DNA of 64,000 nt from contig NC_018385.1 of assembly GCF_000208865.1 (NCBI RefSeq), positions 1,656,724-1,720,723 on the forward strand, written 5' to 3'. Source of the DNA: Neospora caninum Liverpool. Lineage: Eukaryota > Apicomplexa > Conoidasida > Eucoccidiorida > Sarcocystidae. The position numbers were made by a program, and so were the translations under genes. The notes beneath the pieces are model-generated. The model had not been told where the DNA came from. It saw only the letters and a program-made list of their open reading frames with translations, and ran no database searches. Below are positions 1-11,203 of this stretch, one piece after another. Numbering within the stretch: position 1 is the first letter of the stretch; the number at the start of each line of letters is the position of its first letter.

Positions 1-245
1 TATCAAAATAACAAAGAGATCCGAGTTAGAAACGCGCGCCAAAGACAGAAGCTGCGAAACGCCCTGCTGCGCTTAGTCCACAGACTTGGGCACTTTCCCC
101 AGAGGGGTGTTTTTTGGGGACCAGGTGGAAAACACCCGCGCGTTGAGCCTGCATATTCCTGGCCTCCAGGCGCGCACCGCCGAACATACACGCACCCCTG
201 CTGAAACACAAGGGAGATATCTCGTGCTGGTGCTTTTCCCGGTGT

Positions 246-3227
246 TTATTCGGACACACGCACGATCCCGTTCACCTCCAGGAGGCATCGGTAAGCCTCG
301 TCGTCGAGGAGGCTGCCGCTGGAGTCCATGAAATGCGTAGATCGGTACGTTTTCAGATTCCCACGCACAAGCGCGTCGACCGCTTCTCGAGCTATGGAGG
401 CTCGCAAGTGATACAACGCTCGAAGCGTTGGGGAAACGCCGCTTTTGAACGCGGCCTTGGTTTCGTCTCGCTCACCGATTTTGTCCGTTTCATGCTCAGC
501 CCCCCGGTTCGGCTGTCCATACACCCGACGCCACCGCTGAACGAAATCAACAGGCAGCGTGTCATCCGGAGTTAACACGCAGTGAACACACCTCCACACA
601 CGTCCCTCTGCCTCCTCGCGATCTTCGCGGTCTTCTTTGTTGTCTTTCTTTCTATCTTCTCTATGCTCTGACTTCTGGTTTGCGGCTCCGCTGTGGCCAC
701 GCACTCGCAAGGTGTCGAGACACTCGCTGTTTCTGTCGGCAGCGAACTCCTCGGCGAGAACGCTGAGACTCAACAGGAAGTCTGTTTGGTTCTTCAGTTC
801 AAACCGCTCCGGGGGTTCCCCTCTCTGCCCGTCCGCCGCAAAAGCGGTCGCTTTCGCTCGCTCCTCCCCTTCGTCCTTTCCGGGCTGCCTCCCGGTCGCC
901 GCCGTTCCAAGCCACCGAGGCAGCGCCTGCCGCGCCTTCAGCACTTGCTGCACGTCCGTTAGAAACATTGCATGCGTGCGCTGTTTTCGGTACTCTGGTT
1001 GTTTCTTCGGCACGCGAAGGAGGCTGGTCATCGCGGGAAGAAGCGACTCGAGGCTCCACAGAAACGACGTGTGCTGGAGCCCATACAGCCGAGACAGCGC
1101 CTGCGCGTTCCCGGCAACCTTGCGCCAGTGAGTAGACGACGAAGATGAAGAAGTCTCGTTGAAGACGAAATCGTTTTCTCTGAGGGCGAAATGGGTGGAG
1201 AAGGGGGAGGCGAGGTGACTGTCTTCTCTCTCACCTGCCTCCACTTTCGCGTTGCTCTGAGCAGGTGGAGGATCTCCCCCCGAAAGAGCACAGCGAGAGA
1301 GCGAAGAACAAAACGGTGGACCAGAAGAAGGAAAAGACGGGTCAGGTGCGCGCGCTGCAGGGGCTGCAGAAGACCGAAGAGAAGGAGCGACGAAGAACAT
1401 GAAATCGTCCTTCATACCGTGCTCCGTTAGTGACTGCCTCTTCATGTGTCCTCTCTCCTCTCGTTGCCCTTTCTTTTCTCTCTTTTCTCCCTGGTTTGTT
1501 TCCCTTCCGACCCACAATTCTGTCTCCAGTTCCGCGTCTTCCCAGTCCATCAGGACGGCGTACTGCGCCCTTGCCCCTGTTTCTTTTTCGCTCTCTTCTT
1601 CTCGCCTGGATCTCCGGCGCATGCGTCCACGGTAAAAATCGAAGGCGAACTGCATCAAGTCGCCAGGGTACGGCCGCGTGCGAGACAACGCGTGGGGCAC
1701 CAGCAACGAGGTGCAGAGACAGGAGGCGGCGTCCATGACGACCGTTCCGCCCCCAGAGAATCTCCGAATATACGCCGAGCGCTGCGAAGAAAGAAACTCC
1801 TCCGGAGCCTCCACGAAGGCAGGCGGAGTGCCGCTGCGCCCAAAGATCACATTCAACGGAGGAGCAGAAGAGAGAGAAGGAGAGGGAGGAGGAGAGGGAG
1901 GAGAAGAGGGAGGAGAAGAGGGAAGAGAAGAGGGAAGAGAAGAGGGAAGAGAAGAGGGAGAAGAGAGAGAAGAGGGAGAGGAGGGAGAGGAGGGAGGAGA
2001 AAAACAAGAGGAGGCAGCGGAAGGAGAGGATGAGGGATGATGCGAGTACGGGGGGTGATGAAGGAAGAGACAGGCAACGGAGGCATCGTCCGGGGACTTG
2101 ACTCGGGTGGCGTTGTTGAGCAGGCGAAACATCGCCTCTTCGAGCAAGAGAAACTCATATGGGTGAAGGCGAAAAGTGTGAATCACATACAACGTGCCCG
2201 CGCGCAGAGAAGAAGACGGGGAGGCGAGAGAGGAAGGCCCTGGAGACGCGTGAGGAGAGGAGGAGAGGAAGATGAGGGACGCATGCCTCGACACAGTTTC
2301 CGGAGGATTCAGGAACGCATGCAGAGAAGAAATTTCCGGAAGAGTGAACGTCCGGTCCCCACTCTGCATCCCTCCTGGCTCTTCGTCCCTCCTGTCGCGG
2401 CCTCCTGGAGCTTCTTCTCTACGTTGTTCTCGAGCATCTTCATCTTCGCTTCGGCTCGGTCGCTCTTCCTTCCCCCTCCCAGGCTTCTCTGCCGCGCCAC
2501 GCTCTGCCTGTCTCCTTTCTCCGTTCACTGCGCTGGGGCTGCCTCCGCCTTCGCCTCCCCTCTCGCGCCGCCTGGCTGCATGCGCCTCCGCCAGCGGCCT
2601 GTCTCCGCCTGCAAGAGAAGCGCAGAAGCGCGCCCCGTTCAGTGGGGTGCGCGCCGCTGCAAAGTGTCTGGGAGGGACGGCAGCAGCTGCGGGAGACAAA
2701 GGGCGAGAGGAAGAAGGACGAGGACGAGAATGAGAAAAAGAGGGGAGCGGGGACCAAGTGAGAGGAGAGAAAAGACGTACCGGAGCTAGCATGGAAGAGA
2801 GAGTTTGCGGAAGAGAGAGAGGCGAGGCAGAGGAGAAAGAAGAGCCAGTCGACGAAGACGTCTTGGTCCTCGCGTCTCGGTGGTGCAGAGAGTCGACCGG
2901 AGAGAAAGCGACGAGGCCTTCACCTTTCTTCCCGTCTCTTTCTTCTCGTTCTTCTTCCCTCAGGTGGGCAGAAGTGCGTCTTTGCCGCGGTCTGAAAGGG
3001 ATCCTCGACTCGCCGTCGCAGTTAGGGTGGAGAGGCGTCTCTGCGCCGCCGGAGTGTCGAGACACCCGAAGAACGTGCCTCTCGTCGTTCGTGGTTTTCT
3101 CTCTCGCCCGCTCAGGTCTCCCTCCGTCGAGCTGGCCAGCCGAGCCGTTGGCGGGACAAACTGGGAATCTCAAAAAGGAATGGCGTGGAACCCGCCGAGA
3201 AAGAGAAAGAAGCAGGCAGGCTTCCAT
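246..3227 (-). CDS. Putative lipoate-protein ligase (biotin/lipoate A/B ligase family)
   Basis: Single open frame of 993 codons, no intron needed. The ligase core is clear: LLLEEAMFRLL near residue 365, the glycine-rich adenylate loop RRFSGGGTVVMD near 486-497, ENDFVFNE followed by KVAGNAQ near 700 (the lysine of K-x-x-GNAQ is the lipoate-contacting residue in this family), HHTSF-like QHTSFLW, and a PKKQPEYRKQR segment near 740. This last part resembles the plant and protist LplA-like branch. Family members attach lipoate to E2 or H proteins, usually in mitochondria. The protein is two to three times the usual 330-400 residues because of disordered Ser/Pro/Arg-rich inserts, one of them inside the catalytic domain. 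Start is uncertain: Met1 is followed by a basic leader, but Met146 (ATG at 2792) also opens an Arg/Ser/Pro-rich, acid-poor stretch typical of a mitochondrial presequence. Confidence 0.85.
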   Translation of the reverse strand: MEACLLLSLSRRVPRHSFLRFPVCPANGSAGQLDGGRPERAREKTTNDERHVLRVSRHSGGAETPLHPNCDGESRIPFRPRQRRTSAHLREEEREERDGKKGEGLVAFSPVDSLHHRDARTKTSSSTGSSFSSASPLSLPQTLSSMLAPVRLFSPLTWSPLPSFSHSRPRPSSSRPLSPAAAAVPPRHFAAARTPLNGARFCASLAGGDRPLAEAHAARRRERGGEGGGSPSAVNGERRQAERGAAEKPGRGKEERPSRSEDEDAREQRREEAPGGRDRRDEEPGGMQSGDRTFTLPEISSLHAFLNPPETVSRHASLIFLSSSPHASPGPSSLASPSSSLRAGTLYVIHTFRLHPYEFLLLEEAMFRLLNNATRVKSPDDASVACLFLHHPPYSHHPSSSPSAASSCFSPPSSPSSPSSLSSPSSLPSSLPSSLPSSPPSSPPSPPPSPSLSSAPPLNVIFGRSGTPPAFVEAPEEFLSSQRSAYIRRFSGGGTVVMDAASCLCTSLLVPHALSRTRPYPGDLMQFAFDFYRGRMRRRSRREEESEKETGARAQYAVLMDWEDAELETELWVGRETNQGEKREKKGQREERGHMKRQSLTEHGMKDDFMFFVAPSLRSSAAPAARAPDPSFPSSGPPFCSSLSRCALSGGDPPPAQSNAKVEAGEREDSHLASPFSTHFALRENDFVFNETSSSSSSTHWRKVAGNAQALSRLYGLQHTSFLWSLESLLPAMTSLLRVPKKQPEYRKQRTHAMFLTDVQQVLKARQALPRWLGTAATGRQPGKDEGEERAKATAFAADGQRGEPPERFELKNQTDFLLSLSVLAEEFAADRNSECLDTLRVRGHSGAANQKSEHREDRKKDNKEDREDREEAEGRVWRCVHCVLTPDDTLPVDFVQRWRRVYGQPNRGAEHETDKIGERDETKAAFKSGVSPTLRALYHLRASIAREAVDALVRGNLKTYRSTHFMDSSGSLLDDEAYRCLLEVNGIVRVSE
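1853..2038. repeat. Purine-rich low-complexity tract inside the lipoate ligase domain
   Basis: On the plus strand an imperfect repeat of GAGGGAAGA/GAGGGAGGA units. In the ligase frame on the minus strand it reads as repeated Ser-Ser-Leu-Pro and Ser-Pro-Pro steps. It falls between the start of the ligase fold and the glycine-rich loop, so it should form a surface insertion rather than a core element. Confidence 0.8.
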
Positions 3228-4581
3228 CTCGACTCTGCTGGAGTTCTTGCATGCATCCCCTTCCAGTCGATCGCATTCTTTCTCTTCTTCTCTCGCTCTC
3301 TCGCTCCCTAATTAGTTTCCCTTTGTCTCTCTCTTCTCTCCTTCTCTCTCTGTCTCTCTCTTCTCGTTGTTGGCCTCTGTCACTCTTCCTCTTTTCGTTG
3401 CTTTTCGCTGTTTCTTGCCCGGGCGTTTCCCCCGGCGTTTCGGGCTTCCGGCGCTTCGCTGGGCATGTCGGGCAAAGTGGAAGACGGAGGCGATACCGGC
3501 TCGTGGAATTTCGCGCCTTCTCGCCTCTCTCTCCCCGCAAACGAAAAAAGGAGGAGAGAAGAAGGAAAGAGTCGACCTTTTCTGGAGTGAGCGCACGAAA
3601 TCTTCCTCACGCGAACTGCATGCACACGAGCGCTTTTTCTCGCTGCATGCGCATCTGGAGACGCATAGAGCCGCGTCGGTCTCTCGATGTTTTTCTCCTC
3701 GTGTTTTTTCTTTTCATATTTAATACTTCTGAAAAAAAAGCCATGTTTTCGCGCCTTTTTCGGCATAAACTTTTCTTCTCTCCGAGACGGAGGCTTCGGG
3801 GACTGTCCCTCTCTTTCCTGTCATCTCCGGCTCGGTGACCTCGCATTGCTTTTCGCGTCGCGGCGTCCCATTGAAGATTTCCTTTCTTCTTTTTTCCTGC
3901 TTCTCTTTTCCTCCCGCTGTTTTCTCTTTCTTTTTCACTTCTCCGTTTCCTTTGTTCGTTCTTCCTTCCTTATGCCCGTCTTCATCGCTTCCTTGAGGGG
4001 TTCCTTCTTTCCTCTCCTCCGTTCATCTCTCTTCTTTCCGCCTTCTCTCCGTTTTTCTCTTCTGCTCCCTTCTTTGTGCAGTTCCTTCGCTGCGTCCGCC
4101 CTCTCCTGGCCTCTGCCTTGCGTCTTCTCTCGTGCTCTTTCTGCTGCCTTATCTCTTCTGAAGAGCGGCGGGAGAGAAGAAAACGCACAAACGAGAGAAA
4201 AAGAGACAAGCAAAGAGGAGCAAAACAAAGAGACCCTCAGGCGAGCAGCGCTTGAGGCAGGAGAGCGTCGACACGGGGCGGAAGAGGTGGAGGAGAAAGG
4301 CGAAAGATTCTTCGAGAAGAGAGAGAAACTCAGAAAAGACAACAGAGAGAGACGGGGGGCAAAGCGCGGAAGAAAACCCAGTGCCTCTTCTCGCGCTGCC
4401 CGAGGCTTCCGGCAACGGATGCTCCAGAGTTGGGACATGCACATCTCCCAGGGCCGAGAAGGGAACTGGAAACGAGAGGCAATCACTCGAGTGCGCTTTC
4501 GTTTCTTTCCTCCACTCCGCCTCCGGCTTTTCTCGCCTCTCTTTTCGCATTCCCCGGTCCTTCGCCCTCGCTGCTGAACGG
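3228..4581. promoter_or_regulatory. Divergent intergenic promoter region (ligase / TFIIH p44)
   Basis: The ligase starts to the left on the minus strand and the TFIIH p44 gene starts to the right on the plus strand, so this 1.35 kb must carry both promoters. It is strongly pyrimidine-rich on the plus strand to about 4.15 kb and purine-rich after that. Three GCATGC copies lie near 3249, 3620 and 3644; TGCATGC is an over-represented promoter word in Toxoplasma and relatives. No TATA box is assigned. Open frames here are low-complexity and not supported as genes. Confidence 0.55.
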
Positions 4582-7500
4582 ATGGCCCATCGACCTGCGG
4601 GGGCTGGGGGACGCGATGCGGTGAGCCTCTTTCTTCTTCTCTTTTCTCTTTTTTCTCCATCTTCTCCTTCTCTTTCTCTCTTTTACTTCTTCTCTTTTCT
4701 CATTCTCTTTCGCTCTTTTTCTTCTCCTCTTTCTTTTTCTCTCTTTTTATTCCCCTTCTCTTTTCCCTATTTTCTTTTCTTTCCCCTTCTCTTTTTCTTT
4801 CGTCTCCATCTCTTTTCTCCGTTTCTTTCTTCTCCATCTTGTCCTTTTCTTTCTTTCTCTCTTTTCTCTTTCTCTCTTTTCCCTCTCTTTGCAGTCTGTT
4901 TTGTGTCTCGGTTGTTTCTTTCAGACGGCGTATCCTTCGGTAGAGGAAGTTCTTCAGGAGCTCGAGGGAAACGGCGATGCGGCTGCGGAGGAAGACCTCT
5001 ACGGGCAGTACGCCTGGGAGTGCGAAGCAGAGAGGTGAGGACGCTTGAAAGAAATTCCAAAACGCGAAAATGAAACACAGAACGACCCGATTCGCCGCTC
5101 CCGCCTCTGGCCTCTCCTTCGCCCCTCTTCACAGCTGCAGGCCTTCCCGGGGTTCTTCTCCCTCAAAGACTTCCACGCTCGCTCGCAGTGTGTCGCTCGC
5201 TCTCTGTGTCGCTCGCCTCTCTTTCCCTCCCGTCTTTTTTCTGCGCTTCTCTGTACCTCGTCTCGTCGTTCAGGAGAGAGGCATAGGCGCTTGAGACTCC
5301 GCGTTTCCGCGTTTTCGTCGTGCAGGTCATGGGACCAACTCGTGGAGAGCTCAGAGGGGTTCGTCCTCCTGCACGGGGCAAGCGGAGGCGCCGACGAGGG
5401 CGTCAAAACGCGGCGAGCGGACCGTCGCCAGCAACTCGAGCCTCAAATCAAAAAGGGAGTCATTCGGTGGGAACAGAGACACTGGCGGGCTCCAAACGCG
5501 AAACACACTTTTACAGCTCAGCTCCACCCCCCCCTCACACGTCCACATACACCCTCTCTCTATATCGCCACATGGACATACAAACGTATGCACATCTGGA
5601 TCCCTCTCTCTCTCTATACATATATAGATATATATATTGATATATATATTGATATATATATTGATATATATATATATATATATTGATATATATATATATA
5701 TTGATATATATATATATATTGATATATATATATATATATTGATATATATATATATATTGGTATATATTACGGGCTTTTGGGAGAATCTGGAGCATTTGCA
5801 GATGCATAGTTGCTGTTTTGTGCACGTGCAGCTTCCCGTGGGGGAGTGATTTCTCCCGCAATACTCCTACACACAGATGCTCATGTACGCGTTGATAAAC
5901 AGATACACAGACAGAGAGATACAGGCCTACATGCAAATGACGAAATGCTCTGCAACTTATACATATACATACATGTATATACATGTATGCAGGTGAATAT
6001 ATGCATACACATATATATAGGTACATTCATGTATGTATATATATATATATATATATATCCGTATATGTAGAGATCTGTTGAGTCTCCTTCAAGAGGATTC
6101 GCGTAGGGTTGTCCTGCTTTAAGGCAAACGGCTTCTCTGTTTTCCGCGGTATCTCCTCAGGAGTCTCGTTTTGCTCATCGACATGTCGGAAGCGATGCGC
6201 GAAAAAGATTTTCGCCCCGATCGCCTCAGCTGCGTCTGCCAACTCGCCGAGGTGAATCTGACTGAGATTTTTTCTTCCTCTTTTTCTTGATTCTTCCTTC
6301 TTTTCTCCGAGCGTTTTGTTCCGAAACGCCTCCTTTCCCCGCTGTCCTTCGCCACGAAGCACGCAGCTCCGCGGCCTCTCTCTCTCTCAAGAAACCCCTG
6401 GTTCTGCGCCGTGCCTACCGACAAACCTACATGCGGCTATTTACTTAGATATAGCGTCTGGGATTTTTACTCAGATATTTGCTTAGATCCATATTTCGAT
6501 ATATACATAGATGCATATGTATTCTGTAACACCCCGTGTGAAATATATTTCTACACTCACATATATGTTGGTAATGCACATGCATGCCTGTAAGTCTCCA
6601 CGTGTATACATCTACTCATATTCGTAATGCAAATATATATACATGTATAGGTATATGTTTACTCATTCTTTGTATTGAGCCGGGACGTACACAAGTTTCG
6701 TGTTTCTTTTATTTTTCAGGAGTTCATTGGAACTTTCCTGCTTCAGAATCCCCTGGCACAGCTCGCACAGGTGGCCTTGATCGGGCCTTCCGCAGACCCG
6801 ATCGTTACGTCGCGCTGTGGGGCGACTCGCGGAGACAGTCCCTCCGTCCCTGCGGCGCGGTCTCCGGGAAGTGTCGGCACGCACCTCTTCAGCAGCAACG
6901 CCGAGGAGTGCATCGCGTCTCTCCGCGAAAAACGAAAAACAACTCCGGGAGTCGGCACAGGAGTCCCGTCCCTCAAGAATGGCCTTCGTGTTAGTCTTTT
7001 CTCTTTTACTCATTGCGAAGCTACACCATACCTGCACGTATATATATATATATATATATAGGTGGGGGAAAACCTGGATGCTTGTGTAGGTCCAGAGAGA
7101 TATGCATGTATCAATGTGCCAGTATAGATGCGTATCTCGAGCTGTGTATATAAATGTGGAAGTGGGGTATATATAAGGCTATTCATGTACACATATACGT
7201 GTGCACCATGCATGTCGCGACGAGGGGAAATTGACATACACGCATCTACGCATATATATTTGCGTTTCGTATTGACGGGACTTCTACCTTACACACACGC
7301 ATATATATATATATATATATATGCTTTGAAAGACTGAGTTCAGGAATCCATGTATGTGTATGCATATATTGGAGTGTTTGAGTGGGTGTGTGCTTCGATC
7401 CCTTTTCACTTGTGGCGGACTAGACGCTGCTGTCCTTTTGTCTCTCGGTTACCGGCCGAGGCACGGGAGCGTTGCTTCTCTCGGAACTCTCCTTCGTTGA

Positions 7501-10500
7501 CGCCTTTCTTGTTTCCCGTGTTTAGCTTGCAAAGGATCTCCTCGCTTGCGTCCCTCCCTACTGCACTCGCGAAGTGCTCATCCTCTACGGCTCGCTTCGG
7601 ACGTGCGATGTCGGGTAAGGAGACAGAAGAACGGGAAAGAAAGCGAAGCACAACAGAGGCGGGAAATGCAGAGACAGCAAAGACAGCAGAGAAAGGAGAA
7701 AGTCAACGCGATCGGGGTGTGCATGCGTTTGGCTGTTTCGAATGCCCTCGACTGTTTTATGTTCCTTTTCCGGCTCTCTTCTCTGGACCGCGGGCCAGGC
7801 GAGTCCCACGAGGCTTTCAACTTCTCTTGGTTTTCTCTGGACGCTCGTCGATCCTGAAAAAGAGAGACGGGAGTCCGAATCGGGAAACCGACTTTCAAAC
7901 GCTCTGGCATGCGGCGTCAAAGCGTGGCGCCAGAGCGCAGTTTTCGTCGCGCTCTGTGTCGGTGCCTTTCTGTCGTGCGTTCTCTGGAGTTTTTTCTTTT
8001 CTCTGCATTTGGCATTTTCTTTCCTTTCGCTCCCCGTCCTCCCCGCTCCCCGTCCTCCCCGCTCCCGCCCGTCTGCCTCTCGATTCGAGTAAAATTCTTC
8101 TCGTGGGCCTCGAGCTCGGCTCTCCGTCCTTTCTCTACAGGTGCATTGAGGAGACAATCGCCGACGTGAAAGAAGGCAACATTTGCTGCAATGTCATCTG
8201 CCTCGCTGCGGAGATGCACGTCCTCAAGGTCACCCAAACCTTCTCCATTTACACTCACAACCCTCTCCTGAGAGAGAATGCATGCGTACCTACATATTTT
8301 ACTGCTGAACTCTCAAGTGCATATATATATATATATATATGTTTATATATACTTGCGGCACATATTCATACATTCCTATATGTTTATCTATTTATATATG
8401 TAGTATATCTACGTATATATATATATATATATATACATCCGCACATATCTTTAGTTAATTGTGCATTTCGTGGTCATCTGCGCGTGTGTGCGTGGCTAGA
8501 AGAGTCGCTGCATGCGGAGGCGGGGATACGAGTCCCACGAAGTCGAGAATAACGGAAGGGTGGAGCGACGGCGAGCTTTCGCCGATTGGGTGATCCGGCA
8601 AGCGACTTCCTTTCTTCGTTTTTTTCTCCAGAAGCTCTGCCAAGAAACTGGAGGCCGACACGCAGTCCCTCTGCACCGAGAACATCTGCGCTCGCTTCTC
8701 GTTCAGCACACTCTCCCTCCGGCGTGGTGAGCCAGGCGAGAGACGAAAGAGAGGCACAAGAGACACATGGGAGAGAAGAGAGACCGAAGAAACACATGGG
8801 AGAGAAGAGAGACCAAAGAAACACATGGGAGAGAAGAGAGACCAAAGAAACACATGGGAGAGAAGAGAGACCGAAGAAACACATGGGAAAGAAGAGAGAC
8901 CGAAGAAAGAAGGGAGCAGGCGCTGTGAAGGAACGGCGACACCAAAGAGCCGAAAAGATTGAAGAGGACGAAGCGAAGCCCAAGCGGTTGCAGGAAGAGA
9001 AGGTCTGAAAGTCGCGAGAGAGAAGACGAGCGAGAGGCAGAGGCCGGAGAGGGAGGCGGTGAGATTCCCGTTTCGCCGCGTTTTCCGCTTGTTTTCAGGT
9101 CTTCGAGCATGCAACCGAGTCTGGTGCGCATGGGGTTCCCCTCCCTCAAGTCGACGAGCACTGCCGCGCTGTGCAGCTGTCACCAGCAACTCACCTTCTC
9201 CGCCTACGTGTGTCCCCAGTGCGGCGCGAAGCTTTGCGATATTCCCAATCGCTGTCGAGTGAGCGGAGGGAAACACGAAGGAAGGAAACTGACACTCGGC
9301 TGAGGCAATTGTCACGAAGGAGGGAAAGCCGGAAGTCAACGAACAGACTCCGGGAAAGCGCGGCGAGAGGAAAGGATGGTAAACCCGCGCCTGGCCAAAG
9401 ATGAGAAACAGGCACAAGACACACCGTCTCGGCATTCCAGGCGCGTGCGTCTCCACAGGTTTCCTCGCTGGTTCTGTCTCTTGTTAGTCACTCTTTTCCT
9501 ATCGTTCTGTCTGTCCGTCGCCACTTGTCTCGCGAGTGTGTATCTCTACACCATTTCCTATCGTTCTGTCTGTCCGTCGCCACTTGTCTCGCGAGTGTGT
9601 ATCTCTACACCACCTGCATGCGCCTGCATTCTTTTCTCGCCGTTCCTCTCGTGTCACCGTCGAGCCCCGTCAGCGCTGCCTTTTCCGCTTCCTCTTCGTT
9701 TTGCCACGCGCGGCGCGCCCGCGCTTTCAGCTGCAGCCTGTCTTTGCGTCGTTCTGTGTCTCCGCTGTCCTTCAGTGTTGCTTTCTGCACCTGGTCTCGC
9801 CGGCGGATATTTCCCGCTCCTTCCACAGCCTCTGCCCACCTCTCCCGTTCGATCCAGTGAGCCTTTCAACTTTCGTCGCATGTGCAGCGACGCCACACAC
9901 AGTCGGGGGAGGGCCGAAACGGCGAAACGATCTAGCGTTTCCACAGAGGGCCGTGAGTTTCCGGAGGGCGTGCGTAAGGGAGGCAAGGCGTTGCATCTCG
10001 GGTGTAGCGACACCCCGGTGGGGTCCGAGGCGCGAGTTGACGCGGACCGTGGGGTGTACATACACCTGACGCAAGAGGCGACGGCAACTTGGGCACCTGT
10101 TTTCTCGTCATTTTCGTGCTGAAAGCCTGACACGCCCGAACCTTCCACATACCTACTCGCGCGCGAGTCGACGCTCCACCTCGAATTTCCTTTTCTACGC
10201 AGGTCGCCGACATTCCCGAGGCAAAGCGCGTGTGCGCGTGCTGCACGACGCGCCTCGAGCGCGGTAGGTTCCGGTCCTGCCTTCGCCCTCTCTCCCTGTC
10301 GTTTTGTTTCCCCGGTTTTCTCTGCGCCGTCTAGCTGGGGCTGAGGGGGGGGGGGGGGGGGACTCGCGAGAGCACATGAGCGTTACTCGAGAGGCGTGAA
10401 GGCGGTTTCGCGCCTCTTTTTTGCGTGGTCTCATCTCGTACTTTTGATCGTGGGGAGCCGTTGCGGAACCAAATGCAAGTCGCTTTTCTGACAGCCCAGA

Positions 10501-11203
10501 GGCCGACGCGTGTCTCTTTGGCGTTTGATGCTGTATCTGCCTTCTCGCCCTTCCCTTCTCAGGTGGTTCGCAGTGCCCAGACTGTGGAGAGATTTTCTGC
10601 CAGTGAGCGACGCTTCGCCCACAGACGTCTGAAGATTCCGCGGCTTTTCACGCGGAGAAGGCCGTCGATGTTTCGTTGTAGTTACCACCGAAGTTTTCGC
10701 CTCGCAGCTCCTTTGCCGCCGGTGTACATACACACACAGTCCAGATGCCTCGTTCTCTCTCAGGGATCATCGTCTTTGTAGAGGTCGTGAAAAAGCGCCC
10801 CAAGGTGCCTGTGTGGTTGGAGCTCTCTCTACAGGGCATGCGCCAGTGGTTCTCCATACTCGTGTCACTCCCATCTCAGGTGTGTAGCGCCTACAGAAGA
10901 GGCGTTGTGAGAGACACTCGGGCCGGGGGGAACGGAGGGAGGACACCGTAGCTCTCGGGTTGTCTGCAAACACACCGTTTGTGCAGATTGTGTTTGCTTC
11001 CCAGCGACTGCGACGTGTACACCCACGAACAACTCCGGCAATGCGCCTTCTGCGTCATGCGCGACATTACGACGCTCGACGACGAGTCCGTTGTTGGCGC
11101 CACGGCCGCTTTGCCGGGCGTCTCTCAATCTGGCGTGTCTTCTGAGGAGCCCAGCGACCGCGCCGACGGGGCCGCAGCGCTCGTGCCTCTCGCTTCCGGC
11201 TAG
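4582..11203 (+). CDS. SSL1: TFIIH core subunit p44 (SSL1/GTF2H2 homologue)
   Basis: Exons: 4582-4620, 4925-5034, 5326-5466, 6161-6251, 6720-6989, 7526-7614, 8141-8228, 8632-8726, 9099-9258, 9776-9856, 10203-10263, 10563-10602, 11005-11203. All phases close to give 487 residues, against 395 in human. The order of conserved blocks matches p44: [14 protein letters not shown] near 43-55, the von Willebrand A strand [20 protein letters not shown] near 98-120, [67 protein letters not shown], and SLVRMGFP. Zinc ligands follow in CSCH...[11 protein letters not shown] near 330-355, then a C4 RING-like end: [28 protein letters not shown] near 397-435. p44 binds and stimulates the XPD helicase within TFIIH in the nucleus, serving transcription initiation and nucleotide excision repair. 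The first ATG follows a pyrimidine-rich leader and is in frame across intron 1. Confidence 0.95.
5616..5770. repeat. TATA/TATATTGA microsatellite in intron 3 of p44
   Basis: Repeated ATATATTG and (TA)n runs. It lies between the exon ending at 5466 and the exon starting at 6161. The same intron has a second (TA)n run near 6036-6058. Both are non-coding. Confidence 0.9.
7036..7325. repeat. Two (TA)n microsatellites in intron 5 of p44
   Basis: Alternating TA runs at about 7038-7062 and 7300-7322, inside the intron between the FIGTFLL exon and the LAKDLL exon. Intron 7 has similar runs at 8320-8342 and 8415-8435. Confidence 0.85.
8763..8907. repeat. 29-bp minisatellite, five copies, in intron 8 of p44
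   Basis: Units starting with ACACATGGGA lie at 8763, 8792, 8821, 8850 and 8879, exactly 29 bases apart, with a few substitutions (CCGAAG/CCAAAG). Because 29 is not a multiple of three the repeat opens long false frames on the minus strand. The location between the splice donor after 8726 and the acceptor before 9099 makes it intronic. Confidence 0.9.
9498..9614. repeat. 59-bp tandem duplication in intron 9 of p44
   Basis: The block beginning CCTATCGTTCTGTCTGTCCG at 9498 is repeated from 9557, with the second copy essentially identical. It is intronic and looks like a recent duplication. Confidence 0.85.
10345..10361 (+). repeat. Homopolymer G tract in intron 11 of p44
   Basis: About 17 consecutive G residues. 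A comparable run of about 21 G lies at 18149-18169 just past the LRR gene, and a C run at 16141-16152 is in that gene. The length is liable to sequencing error. Confidence 0.8.

Noticed and set aside
8455..9456. Minus-strand frame of 333 codons with repeated SLLSHVFL units
   Set aside because: It is produced by the 29-bp intronic minisatellite read on the opposite strand of the p44 gene; no domain and no splice support.
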